Assembly: GCA_012845835.1 (NCBI GenBank)
Contig: JABAKD010000027.1
Coordinates: 12,334,487 to 12,398,486, forward strand
DNA: 64,000 nucleotides
Source: Undaria pinnatifida
Lineage: Eukaryota > Sar > Phaeophyceae > Laminariales > Alariaceae
Direction of reading: 5' to 3'
Below the pieces are notes generated by a model, which was given only the letters and a program-made list of their open reading frames with translations, searched no databases and was not told the origin of the DNA. A program made the translations under genes and the position numbers. The stretch's first letter is position 1. Every line of letters begins with the position of its first letter. This document shows positions 54,501 through 57,480 of this stretch, piece after piece.

Positions 54501-55761
54501 ATTAATTAACGAAGGACACTATTGAATCAAAAATGCTCATTCTTTATGAATTGAATTGAATTCGATTCGATTTGGTGGAAACATGCCTGGTACGAATTTG
54601 GCGCCTATCGGGAACCACGTATTGCGTATTGCGTATTGTCAATGCTTATTCCGATCGCAATAATAATACATGGATCTGTGTGACGGCGATGCAGCAACCA
54701 TCGACGTGATCGCAATAATAATACATGGATCTGTGTGACGGCGATGCAGCAACCATCGACGTCTATAGGTATCTGGTGTGTTTTCGGTACTTTCGCTTCT
54801 TCTTTGTCGCGGCACTTGGCTTATCGAGCTGTGGTGGAAAATGTTGGGGTTGCGACGGCCATTATTTGTTTTGAAGCGCCACAGCCGGGGTACACTATGG
54901 AATGATCATATGATAGCGCAGTATGGCCGTGAGTGCGGCTGTTGCCCCGGTCGCCACTCAATGAGGTTGAGTTCTGTACGCCCGTGCCACAATACCCCGA
55001 ACTTTTGGGAGTTCTGTAAGACTTTCATACCCGTACCCGAAACTTCTGGAAGTATTGTAAGACTCCTATACCCTTACCCGGAATCCACAAACCCTACAGA
55101 ACCTAACCTTGGAAATATTGATGGGTCGGGCCGGGCCGCGGCGCACTACACGAAACAATTATGAGCCGGCCCGGCCCGATCCAACCCAGGGCCAGTGCAC
55201 CAGCGTCGGCCCGTGACAAACCCTGAAAAATTGGTGTCCTCGTGAACTCGCTCTCAAACGGCACGCCGTTCGCGCGTGCGGTGCAATCCACCTCGAGTCT
55301 GTGTTGACTTTGGTTCAATCTATACTGAACCCACAGCTTCGCTGTAGCACCATCGTTCTTGGGGGTCGTGAATACCCACACGGGGGTATATGTGCGGTAC
55401 CCCCCCGACAGTACGAAAGCAGCACCGAAAAAATCGACGTTATCAGCTTTAGTCTAACATCAGCAATTCCCACTAATGGTTGGTTGTATCTCCGCCCCGA
55501 GGGCGTACGTACGTAGCCGTTTGAAATACTTGTAAATGAGGGATCAAAGACTCACGTGAAAGATGACAGCCACGACCCCAGCAGGTGCCCGAGCCCTCGA
55601 ATGGAAAACACTGTGCCGAAGGACACCTCTGGCATGCCGACGTCGCTAGAGAGGGAGGGGACCGCCTGTCCCAGAGCGCTGATGAACACCCCCATTATAA
55701 AGAAGGAGGAGAACATGGCGACTGAGGGAGCTAGCCGGTTCGCATCGCGTGCTAGAGCCAT
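5908..55761 (-). CDS. MFS transporter, MFSD4/NaGLT1-like, 8 coding exons, 561 aa (whole gene span)
   Basis: Multi-pass membrane transporter, probably for a sugar or similar small solute by proton or sodium coupling (inferred from family). Joined exons on the minus strand: 55761-55556, 15126-14973, 13856-13773, 10994-10718, 9699-9204, 8732-8597, 8085-7992, 6146-5908. The total is 1686 nt, all junction phases match, and no internal stop occurs. Every intron I placed starts GT and ends AG. Approximate membrane segments: 13-36, 49-68, 90-108, 110-136, 147-168, 171-193, 362-381, 406-426, 430-450, 452-479, 492-513, 522-542. Family hallmarks are GLCVGAVDGIAN in segment 4, QAMHFFFSFGAF in segment 5, SLFWGGVTVGRL in segment 8 and GGALGEMLVPAL in segment 11. 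Residues ~196-361 form an unusually long polar loop. Intron 1 is ~40.4 kb. MFS assignment is firm; subfamily and substrate are tentative. Confidence 0.88.
7992..8085 (-). CDS. MFS gene exon 7 (residues 452-483)
   Basis: 94 nt between a pyrimidine-rich acceptor ending CAACAAAG and donor GTAAGT. It encodes membrane segment 10 (VSLLWVTLGSGLLGLFMASN, then FPLAISLLPSG). It ends with one nucleotide of a Gly codon that exon 8 completes. Confidence 0.9.
8597..8732 (-). CDS. MFS gene exon 6 (residues 406-451)
   Basis: 136 nt after acceptor CGCATCAG, ending at donor GTAAGC in phase 0. It encodes LFWGGVTVGRLLAVPLAVRF and LLKANLLGCLLSSVLLLLAG (segments 8 and 9). The FWGG.T.GRLLA.PL block is one of the strongest family signatures in the gene. 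Confidence 0.92.
9204..9699 (-). CDS. MFS gene exon 5 (residues 241-406, central loop and TM7)
   Basis: Longest exon, 496 nt. It starts after the acceptor TTAAGCAG (the in-frame TAA inside the acceptor marks the boundary) and ends AG|GTGTGA. Its first ~120 codons encode a Ser/Thr-rich, charged central loop with several N-x-T/S sites. Membrane segment 7 follows (VSLVLILALFLFLCVG), then VDVGFGAWVAVVV. The split Ser codon is completed by exon 6, giving SLFWGG. Confidence 0.88.
10718..10994 (-). CDS. MFS gene exon 4 (residues 149-240)
   Basis: Starts after GTCGACAG and ends at donor GTAAAT in phase 1. It encodes AMHFFFSFGAFVAPA (membrane segment 5), RTIFVAFGVLAIPASLA (segment 6) and the first, polar part of the central loop. 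The MHF.F..GAF.AP pattern continues the preceding VQ from exon 3 as in family members. Confidence 0.9.
12590..13730. repeat. ~166-bp tandem repeat array in MFS intron 3
   Basis: The block GATGAAAACTTATCGACGCA recurs at 12718, 12884 and 13050, and in a variant (ACATATCGATGCA) at 13214, with spacing of 166, 166 and 164 bp. Degenerate copies follow at 13361 and 13609. A second nested repeat, GCTGTGGAGACAGC, with a poly-G tail recurs around 13255-13318 and 13651-13715. Short ORFs here are by-products of the repeat. The whole array lies between MFS exons 3 and 4. Confidence 0.85.
13773..13856 (-). CDS. MFS gene exon 3 (residues 121-148)
   Basis: 84-nt phase-0 exon between acceptor TTTCGCAG and donor GTAAGT. 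It encodes GLCVGAVDGIANVAIN and ends PWVQ. The G-x-x-x-G-x-x-D-G-x-x-N pattern in the fourth membrane helix is characteristic of the MFSD4/FHS-type branch of MFS transporters. Confidence 0.9.
14973..15126 (-). CDS. MFS gene exon 2 (residues 69-120)
   Basis: Starts after a pyrimidine-rich acceptor (TTTGCTGGTTCCCAG) with a single G that completes the Thr codon begun in exon 1, and ends with CTTGCAG before GTGGTG. The peptide has a short basic loop (RQALNNRMNR) and then a membrane segment LGAATVGLGLFSMAM, ending WCFLQ. This runs directly into GLCVGAVDG of exon 3. The 154 nt give 1+51 codons, so both phases fit. No long open frame marks it; I found it by looking for the piece missing between segments 2 and 4. 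Confidence 0.85.
15845..18124 (-). pseudogene. Ty1/copia retrotransposon relic (gag, protease, pre-integrase)
   Basis: Minus-strand pieces follow copia order. Gag starts at 18124 (FLEWESKLRAGL, NIVQGRERPPE, AYAAWDAAGQDL) and continues after a stop from 17897 (HYALEDGAGHGQQTW, WHSKIDTTSMLLDQDADEY, DRQYEDSLLQALPP). A CCHC knuckle core CHFCGRVGHFK lies at 17417-17383 in another frame. The protease reads VTVLVDS-stop-VSGHYFDD near 16810-16741, so the DSGAS-type active site carries a TGA at 16781-16779. LNNTAEGVLQGLVTYDYEEQ follows near 16.6 kb. The pre-integrase domain (NAHVWHRRLGHPSNRSMEL, CDVCAVGK) is at 16135-15845. The integrase core, reverse transcriptase and LTRs are not visible. It is dead. 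Confidence 0.85.
18340..18540 (+). repeat. Dispersed repeat, CCCCTCGCCCTGCC family, copy 1
   Basis: A shared block (ACGCCCCTCGCCCTGCC, then CCTGGCC.GGAT, then GCTGAGCGAGACAA, then GAGAAGTTGC) recurs on the plus strand here and around 19525-19640, 41860-42010 and 42205-42330. A weaker copy is near 43107-43240. No coding capacity is recognised; the type of element is unknown. Confidence 0.65.
18636..18970 (+). repeat. Dispersed repeat with a 26-bp perfect palindrome (inverted copy at 38.46-38.86 kb)
   Basis: Matches the reverse complement of about 38515-38860. Shared landmarks are GGCCTCGAAAGGCCTG, GGGTTTCGTATGATAAGG, the palindrome at 18752-18777 (core GGAGGCACGTGCCTCC), GTGAGTACTCTCCGAGGACC, GCAGGGGGCACTCTG and ACATGTGGCGTCGACGGCA. 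Confidence 0.8.
18994..19046. repeat. (TAC)n microsatellite
   Basis: About 17 near-perfect TAC units with one interruption (CCAC), ending in TGCTGT. Confidence 0.95.
19228..19372 (+). repeat. tRNA-derived fragment bounded by a 17-bp inverted repeat
   Basis: The 17-mer ACGAAGTCGGTGAGAAT near 19229 is the exact reverse complement of the sequence ending near 19371. The right part contains a perfect T-arm (GTGAG, TTCGATT, CTCAC) followed by CGACTTCG, which pairs with the left end like an acceptor stem. A D-arm-like AGTGGGTAGTGC precedes it. There is no anticodon arm in place, so this is not a functional tRNA. A related D-arm-like piece is at 19487-19505. Confidence 0.45.
19815..19915 (-). repeat. 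Fragment of the G-tract MITE family
   Basis: A poly-C tract followed by TTTTGATCAAAATCAGATCC and ACTCCGCCCTCCCCTCA matches the internal part of the MITE copies at 33.4 kb and 50.4 kb in reverse orientation. Confidence 0.6.
20388..20770 (-). pseudogene. hAT transposase N-terminal BED zinc-finger fragment
   Basis: The minus frame reads VDFFVYLKDVLPCLAVCKLC, then GFGSPTHLWQHLNTKRKEHL. This is a BED-type finger (C-x2-C, then paired His) at the usual N-terminal place in hAT transposases. A low-complexity Gly/Ser segment follows, then more open frame to 20388. I see no catalytic or dimerisation domain next to it. BED fingers also occur in host regulators, but the mobile-element setting favours hAT. 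Confidence 0.55.
21618..22830 (+). repeat. G-tract MITE family, copy 1
   Basis: Starts TATATATTGTAAAAGTGAAA, then CTCCAGCTGTGAGATCGAAG and GCAAGCTGTGTGATAC. It continues with GTGTCCTCATTAAGGATATA and TCAGTCTGTGCGCGGAA, and then two or three units of GGAAACTATAAATCCT and TCTGACG separated by long G runs (21950-22125, 22270-22293, 22420-22440, 22665-22693). It has no coding capacity. Confidence 0.7.
23500..23630. repeat. (CAG)n microsatellite
   Basis: Long AGC/CAG run with a few interruptions. It creates an apparent Gln-rich frame on plus and a Leu-rich frame on minus. Neither has flanking domains, so I do not call a gene. Confidence 0.9.
23888..24099 (+). repeat. Ngaro terminal repeat A1
   Basis: 212 bp starting GCAGAATATTATCGAAGTAT and ending CAGACTAGTTTAAGTTC. 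It is repeated at 29765-29976. The only difference I see is GGCAACG here versus GGCGACG there. Confidence 0.9.
24138..25217 (+). CDS. Ngaro ORF1 (gag-like), with an internal frame change
   Basis: An Ala-rich segment (24123-24425, PTMEECKSPEAEALVAAAVR) ends in a stop. It is followed by an open frame, 24432-25217, encoding 261 residues. That frame has an amphipathic, probably coiled-coil stretch (FARIDGDVFRLKSTMEQLLA, then FKTLEDAV) and a globular-looking part (KHWVLRGRIPP, SVATQLRAISDFDVRAYG). Position at the 5' end of the element and lack of enzymatic motifs suggest a structural gag-type protein. No zinc knuckle is seen. The exact start is uncertain. Confidence 0.5.
25218..25790 (+). pseudogene. 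Ngaro segment between ORF1 and the RT array
   Basis: Gly/Ala/Pro-rich and interrupted by stops. The best stretch is 25585-25790 (VSELPADLLRVQGAFDGVRS, then LDARAVVLQAMAEQGSASLG). The fingers and N-terminal palm of the reverse transcriptase should lie here or just after, but I do not find their motifs in any one frame. They seem to have been deleted. Confidence 0.4.
25791..28240 (+). pseudogene. Tandemly amplified reverse-transcriptase segment (4 full units of ~578 bp plus a partial)
   Basis: The unit start TCGTCTCGTA occurs at 25791, 26366, 26945, 27525 and 28100, with periods of 575, 579, 580 and 575 bp. Each full unit runs from the RT thumb (ASARQVSHLVGFLIHVSFVV, RPGRFFVNRL), through a spacer with a variable A run, to the palm box RYYVDDGIVVELQWWPDGRR and then WDTQLEALGWIIDTEALTVT, LPSHKRLKLQ. 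The YVDD box is at about 26098, 26676 and 27257; the fourth, about 27832, reads YVED. Units differ by point changes and small indels, so frames shift between units. Confidence 0.85.
28240..28872 (+). CDS. Ngaro RNase H domain
   Basis: Continues the polyprotein after the last RT unit: DPSFKGTSSFGD in one frame and EFQGNLEFWRWFIEEGLDAR in the other. Then comes a clear RNase H-like fold: GASKTGVGGFCLE, INVLELLGMVVS (Glu), VLWRGDNEAAVEWVRR (Asp) and HVGGIFNVAADGISRWD (His, Asp). The first catalytic Asp region reads FSGASK, where SDAS is usual, so it may be impaired. Enzymes of this type remove template RNA during reverse transcription. Confidence 0.75.
28872..29531 (+). CDS. Ngaro tyrosine recombinase
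   Basis: About 219 residues, in a different frame from the RNase H. It contains the first catalytic Arg region (FCLLTRASEMFAETRL), then LHSLRIGGATHLSAGG (H-x-x-R) and LQREGRW. These enzymes insert the element by site-specific recombination instead of a DDE integrase. The residues after GRW (ALTSWANAELQRSVLSR) lack the nucleophilic Tyr in this frame, while the +1 frame reads NYKEV, so a small frameshift may have inactivated it. It ends at 29531, just before B1. Confidence 0.75.
   Translation: MLLAAEKLIPTWRAGGRVLWPALCASFCLLTRASEMFAETRLRVHETYCLRRADVAFFCGNIQLTVAQWSTADHVKVRFRGSQGDQPRKGAVVTHVRKGPSMRVGEGGGAVDLMIELMSCYLFLPSSAPLVACVVGNGRWSMWTQHQATVALRKVVALAGVRAEEYALHSLRIGGATHLSAGGATPAVLQREGRWALTSWANAELQRSVLSRVHSTTRG
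29594..29764 (+). repeat. Ngaro repeat B1
   Basis: Starts GGCTGGCGTCGAGAGTTC and ends AAAGCAAAGTGCAAA. It is repeated as B2 at 30517-30688 and is directly followed by A2. Confidence 0.9.
29765..29976 (+). repeat. Ngaro repeat A2
   Basis: Second copy of the 212-bp A repeat, placed between B1 and B2 as expected for split direct repeats. Confidence 0.9.
30517..30688 (+). repeat. Ngaro terminal repeat B2
   Basis: Second copy of the B repeat, the right end of the element. It has one extra C in CAGCCCCGGGG and an A in GCATTAATATAATA compared with B1. Confidence 0.9.
30689..31640. other. No gene recognised
   Basis: AT-rich intronic sequence right of the Ngaro element. Only short unconvincing ORFs are present. 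Confidence 0.5.
31665..32045. repeat. Divergent ~90-bp tandem repeats
   Basis: Four to five diverged units with the shared pattern GATAGCAxxCTTGGGATGTT, then G.ATATCG.CTGTTG..GGAGTTG, then GGTATTCTxGGTA (31675, 31765, 31845, 31915 and 32000 regions). Confidence 0.6.
32693..32820. repeat. (CTG)n-type microsatellite
   Basis: Imperfect GCTGCTACTACTG and CTGCTGCTG runs, interrupted. Confidence 0.85.
33058..33830 (+). repeat. G-tract MITE family, copy 2
   Basis: Starts TATATCATAAAAATGAAAAA, then CTCCGGCTGTGAGATCGAAT. It has the same internal order as copy 1, including two GGAAACTATAAATCCT-like units and G-rich blocks at 33410-33450 and 33670-33735. Confidence 0.75.
34080..35520. other. No gene recognised
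   Basis: Unique-looking intronic sequence with short ORFs on both strands. No domain or splice pattern was recognised. Confidence 0.5.
35533..35685 (+). repeat. Dispersed repeat, copy 1 (partner at 51838-51990)
   Basis: Both copies share GGACGCGCCAGCTAGCGCTG, ACACGACGCGTATGAAAATA and GTGTGGTGAGCTTAAGCTTT followed by CCCCATCCG, in the same orientation. Confidence 0.85.
36075..36215. repeat. CAG/CGG compound microsatellite
   Basis: CAG units pass into a long CGG block and back to CAG. It creates apparent poly-Ala, poly-Arg and poly-Gly frames that I do not call as genes. Confidence 0.9.
36628..37006. mobile_element. 379-bp insertion nested in hAT copy 1, with 6-bp target duplication
   Basis: TATATG occurs at 36622-36627 and again at 37007-37012. 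Copy 2 of the hAT element (62681 region) has the unfilled site GTATATGCTGTGCGTCTGG. The insert begins TTAAGG and ends CCTTAAAACA. It has ~60-bp direct repeats near both ends (GTCCGTTTGACCACTTGCAA) and an antisense tRNA-like piece near 36863. It may be a miniature terminal-repeat retroelement or a tRNA-related repeat. Confidence 0.6.
36863..36925 (-). repeat. tRNA 3'-half-like segment ending in CCA
   Basis: Read on minus, the segment contains GTGGTTCAAATCCCAC (a canonical B-box/T-arm) followed by ATCCACCA. Eukaryotic tRNA genes do not encode CCA, so a reverse-transcribed tRNA or an extended primer-binding region is suggested. A related, mutated copy lies at 38462-38520. Confidence 0.4.
37012..37437 (+). 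CDS. hAT transposase C-terminal (hATC dimerisation) fragment, copy 1
   Basis: Open frame whose last ~75 residues match the hAT C-terminal dimerisation region: DLWQFWHENRLKLPRWHDVA, then FMERIFCMLRACMDERQ, then TPALLKYVQYNRGRG. The family pattern is a W-W/F block, an ERVFS-like block and a final L-x-x-x-N. The N-terminal DNA-binding and catalytic domains are absent, so it is not a complete transposase. The related frame in copy 2 is also open. Any role (for example a dominant-negative partner) is speculation. Confidence 0.65.
   Translation: MRLVVWQHAVETPNGWPHGNNPNSRGLITPIIIVGSVYRDIGRSYVRTHKHAKDKYLVLASNADAGYDLWQFWHENRLKLPRWHDVAKDIALSQPFPAFMERIFCMLRACMDERQEESSFSDRIATPALLKYVQYNRGRGK
38222..38520. 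repeat. Second copy of the nested insertion family
   Basis: Starts TGTTAAGGAATTAGTGGGGT, then GTCCGTTTGACCAC, CTGAAACGGCGG, GGGCGGACCTGTCAAT and GTATTTTTCAAGTTCGACAT. It matches 36626-36860, then runs into the palindrome-bearing repeat. Confidence 0.7.
38515..38860 (-). repeat. Palindrome-bearing repeat, inverted copy, with internal duplication
   Basis: Reverse-complement partner of 18636-18970. The block CTTTCTTTGCCTTCGTAAAG to CTGAGATCGGAGGCAC is duplicated in tandem here (about 38595-38670 and 38672-38747). The 26-bp palindrome is at 38735-38760. Confidence 0.8.
39470..39645. repeat. 93-bp duplication around a ~31-nt G run
   Basis: The block AGAAAAATACGGGGGG to ATATGGGCAAGTC occurs twice, 93 bp apart, with G runs of different length between and after. 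Confidence 0.8.
40060..40560. repeat. ~41-bp degenerate minisatellite, left array
   Basis: About ten units of the form GTCGTACCGAACTTACCGAA, then xxxCCGGTACCGGTATTGA. Confidence 0.85.
40725..41050 (-). pseudogene. Coding-like island, possible PARP catalytic fragment
   Basis: The minus frame reads SAAEVIDVHAEKIPRPGDFA, then CSCVQLALGDVYELPAETIR, then AVDGFLVPAGFGGKGRV. The LALGDVYEL block followed by a G-rich GKGRV resembles the VALG-x-x-YEL region of poly(ADP-ribose) polymerase catalytic domains, but no other PARP motif is visible. CATTTTTTGCCAG just upstream is a plausible splice acceptor and GTGAAG after GKGR a plausible donor. It could be a captured exon or a chance resemblance. Confidence 0.25.
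41225..41690. repeat. ~41-bp degenerate minisatellite, right array
   Basis: Same unit and same orientation as the left array, with CCGGTACCGG-rich spacers. The two arrays bracket a ~660-bp unique segment. Confidence 0.85.
41860..42330 (+). repeat. Dispersed CCCCTCGCCCTGCC family, copies 3 and 4
   Basis: Two copies in tandem, 41860-42010 and 42205-42330, each with the shared core, the GACAAG(T/C)GAGAAGT block and a following TATTTTG or ATCTTGATGTCTGCAG-type tail. Confidence 0.65.
42331..45540. other. No gene recognised
   Basis: Intronic sequence with short ORFs, an AT microsatellite near 42896-42915 and the tRNA-like fragments listed separately. A region near 44680-44800 reads open on plus (LFYDFFRGPIDDAHHDMIHC) but has no family match that I recognise. 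Confidence 0.45.
44281..44475 (-). repeat. tRNA-derived (SINE-like) fragments
   Basis: On minus, AATAGCTCATCGGGTAGGCT (an A-box/D-arm form) lies ~130 bp upstream of GTGAGTTCGAATCCCC (a B-box form). The spacing is too long for a tRNA gene without a large intron, which suggests a tRNA-derived repeat or tRNA pseudogenes. Confidence 0.4.
45545..46500 (+). repeat. Divergent ~200-240-bp tandem repeats
   Basis: Five diverged units marked by CCACACCGTGCGG, then TGATGTCGACCC, then a GGGACCCTATC-like block and AACCAATCAGCGATTAG. They occur near 45568, 45800, 45950, 46190 and 46370. Several overlapping ORFs arise from this repetition. Confidence 0.65.
47011..47388 (+). repeat. 42-bp direct repeat pair, 336 bp apart
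   Basis: CGAATCTATAAAGTATCCTT at 47011 and CGAATCTATAAACTATCCTT at 47347 start 42-bp blocks with two mismatches. The spacer holds no recognised gene. A 121-codon ORF starts inside the second copy (47344-47709) but has no known motif. Confidence 0.7.
47955..48785 (+). repeat. G-tract MITE family, copy 3
   Basis: Same order of landmarks as copies 1 and 2: CTCCAGCTGAGGGATCGAAG, GTGTCCTCATTAAGGATATA, GGAAACTATAAA. G runs lie at 48293-48313 and 48575-48664. Confidence 0.75.
48795..49110 (-). repeat. G-tract MITE family, copy 4 (inverted)
   Basis: Reverse complement of the first ~300 bp of copy 3. The two form a long inverted repeat with a short central spacer. Confidence 0.75.
49265..50690 (-). 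repeat. G-tract MITE family, tandem inverted-orientation copies
   Basis: Two adjacent minus-strand copies, each ending with CGATCGGAGTATCACACACA and CAGCT.GAGTG. C runs on plus lie at 49479-49506, 49869-49891, 50046-50057 and 50176-50210. Confidence 0.7.
51060..51126. repeat. GAAA/GGAAA-type microsatellite
   Basis: Repeated AAAGAAAGGAAAAAG units. Confidence 0.85.
51240..51370 (+). repeat. Two MITE end fragments in tandem
   Basis: TATTATAAAAATTAAAATAC, then CAGCTGTGAGATC, occurs at 51247 and again in variant form at 51321. Confidence 0.6.
51838..51990 (+). repeat. Dispersed repeat, copy 2 (partner at 35533-35685)
   Basis: Same landmarks as copy 1, with about 90 percent identity by eye. Confidence 0.85.
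52330..52975 (-). repeat. MITE family fragments, inverted
   Basis: End sequences GCGATCGGAGTATCACACAC to CTCACAGCTGGA occur twice (52765-52850 and 52885-52970), after a degraded internal part. Confidence 0.65.
53075..53485. repeat. GGGCCGGGCCG-rich degenerate array
   Basis: Repeated GATGGGCCGGGCCGGGCC-type units of 50-60 bp with variable A/T-rich spacers (AAACAATT, AAAACATT). A short similar patch is at 55117-55190. Confidence 0.8.
53510..53945. repeat. TACCCGGAACTTCTGG-type minisatellite
   Basis: Diverged repeats of GTACCCGGAACTTCTGGAAG, TTCTGTAAGAC. A matching smaller array is at 54966-55110. Confidence 0.8.
54320..54440 (+). repeat. MITE end fragment
   Basis: ACAAAATACACTCCACCAGC, TGTGAGATCGAATATTTTGT, then GTGTGATACTCCGATCGCGC. 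Confidence 0.65.
54653..54762. repeat. Perfect 55-bp tandem duplication
   Basis: GATCGCAATAATAATACATG to CAACCATCGACGT occurs at 54653-54707 and 54708-54762 with no difference. Confidence 0.95.
55222..55453 (-). CDS. Orphan exon-like coding segment, function unknown
   Basis: Between a good acceptor (TTGCTGATGTTAG) and a possible donor (CAGG then GTTTGT) lie 77 open codons. They read TKADNVDFFGAAFVLSGGYR, then TYTPVWVFTTPKNDGATAKL, then WVQYRLNQSQHRLEVDCTAR, then ANGVPFESEFTRTPIFQ. The composition is that of a folded, beta-rich protein. It is only ~100 bp inside intron 1, but its phase (0) does not join to MFS exon 1 (phase 2), and nothing like it belongs between transporter helices. It may be left from another gene or element. 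I do not recognise the domain. Confidence 0.35.
55556..55761 (-). CDS. MFS gene exon 1 (residues 1-68, start codon)
   Basis: First coding exon. The ATG at 55761 is the first in-frame ATG after an upstream in-frame stop just beyond 55812; a second ATG at residue 16 is an alternative start. It encodes membrane segment 1 (around SSFFIMGVFISALGQAVPSL) and segment 2 (VFSIRGLGHLLGSWLSS). It ends in phase 2 at a canonical donor, C-A-C then GTGAGT. The nearest acceptor that restores the frame is at 15127, about 40 kb away. Confidence 0.85.
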
Positions 55762-56850
55762 ACCCCTTGATTTGCAGCCGCAGGTGGAAAGCGAGGGAAA
55801 GCGCCAGTCCAAGCCTCACGATTGACGAGGTGCGTACGTCGAGGCGGGGCAATCTCGAGAGAAACGAGCTCGTAGAGAGATGACTCCTGACCTGAGCGGA
55901 CGCGCGAGTTTGGGTTGAGCGATCTTGTTGTCGTTTTGTCGACGCCTTTAAAGACTGTTGACGCGATTTCTTTCGTCGCAAGTCTACTTGCGACCTGCTC
56001 ACGACTGTGTGGGATCGACAGTTGTGGGGGACATACATGTCAAAGCGTGGGTGTGACAAGTGGGCAACAAGCGTCGTAGGGTGGGGTCTAGCCAAGCGGC
56101 AAGGAAAGGGTGGATCAAACCTTGCATGCACGCTTTTTTCATGCCGCTATGCAGTAAATTTATGCACACGTAAGAACAAAAATGTGCCACCTGGCACAGG
56201 TGAACGTTTCGTCCAACAGTCTTTCGTTAGGGTCGTTCCGTACAAACATTTCATTTTTTTGTGAAATCGCGGTAGCTCACCGAAATCAACTAGAAAACCA
56301 GTACAAGCCTCAGTGCAGTTGGTTCGCAAAACAATCGCCCACTCAGCACAGAACGGTCGCTACAGCAGCAGTACCCGCGAAAGCCACACGCGTGGTTGTC
56401 CCACCGGAGTTGATCGTACTCGTAGGCAGGTGTCGATGCCTTGGGGAATCGAATCAATCACCAACTCGTCGGGCTACATTGCTCCACGTGACAAGCGTGG
56501 CAGCTACTAGTGGAGTAAGATCAACACATAAGGAAAAAAACAACCAGCGAGGGAAAGTAGGGCAGAAATTGTCCTTACCTGCGCAGGCCGCTGAATCCGT
56601 TAGCCCGTCGAAACGGCTGCTTTGGGTGTTCTTAGGTTGGGCTGCCGGAAAGGGTGTGATCGTGGGAGATGATAAGGGAATGTGATCGCCAAGACGTCAG
56701 GAGACGGCACTTTTACCCCTTGACGGACGGGGTCAAGACAAATGCCGGAGTTGCCTTGACGGCAAAACCCGAGAGCACCAAAGAAACAATCCCAGTTTTT
56801 GAAAAACGCCTGACCATACTATATTAAAAACATGTATTTTCTTGTTGGGA
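55762..56850 (-). other. 5' flank of the MFS gene
   Basis: Presumed 5' UTR and promoter region of the minus-strand transporter gene. No TATA box is clear. Open stretches on either strand show no recognised domain. Confidence 0.4.
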
Positions 56851-57344
56851 TTTTTTAGGGCCTTACCCAGTTAAGGGCGAGTTTTGGATGTACCGGGGCC
56901 AGCTTTTAATTATTTAATTCCGCGGGCAAAGTCCGTGGAATTCTTGTGGAAATCCCTACCGTATGTAAACGGAAAAAAAGAGAGTTTTGGGTGCGATGCC
57001 GCAAGGGGTTACAGCCGCTATGTGCCACAATATCTCTTTCTTTGTCGACTACGAGTGTGGAACGGGTGTTGACCAGCTTCCCTGTCCACCAATGCAACGC
57101 ACGGCCGTGGCAGTTGTCTATTCGCAATGAGTGCAATGCTGCTGTAGACCATAGTGCTATGTTCTGCTGATATCTTTACCGTTTGATAGGATACGCGGAC
57201 GATGTGGCACCTCGGGATTCGAGGCATACAGCATGCGGAAGGTTCACGAAAAAATACAGCAGCATGTAGGATTCCGGACGGAGAGTACAGATTGTCCTAC
57301 CATATAGCCTGGTGTGTGGCAGGTGCAGTATAGTACCGATTATA

Positions 57345-57480
57345 TATATATAATATCACGATTCAGCTAATGGCTCCCACATCTTGATTAATGAATGCAT
57401 CCGGTTCATGCGAGGTTAAAAAAAATCATTTTTTTATATATATATATTATATATATATATAATATCACGATTCAGCTAAT
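57345..57480. repeat. AT-palindrome repeat unit (also at 58560-58820)
   Basis: TAATATCACGATTCAGCTAA, TGGCTCCCACATCTTG, ATGAATGCATCCGG, CATGCGAGGTTAAAAAAA, followed by an AT run. It recurs, whole or in part, at 57461, 58577, 58676 and 58750. Confidence 0.85.

Larger units (their letters stand above)
15127..55555 (-). other. Intron 1 of the MFS gene (~40.4 kb, filled with mobile elements)
   Basis: Interval between the exon 1 donor (GTGAGT at 55555) and the exon 2 acceptor (CAG at 15127). It contains copia, hAT, Ngaro and MITE sequences on both strands and no other MFS exon that I can find. The other introns are 1116, 2778, 1018, 471, 511 and 1845 bp, so intron 1 is an outlier by more than tenfold. 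Confidence 0.75.
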
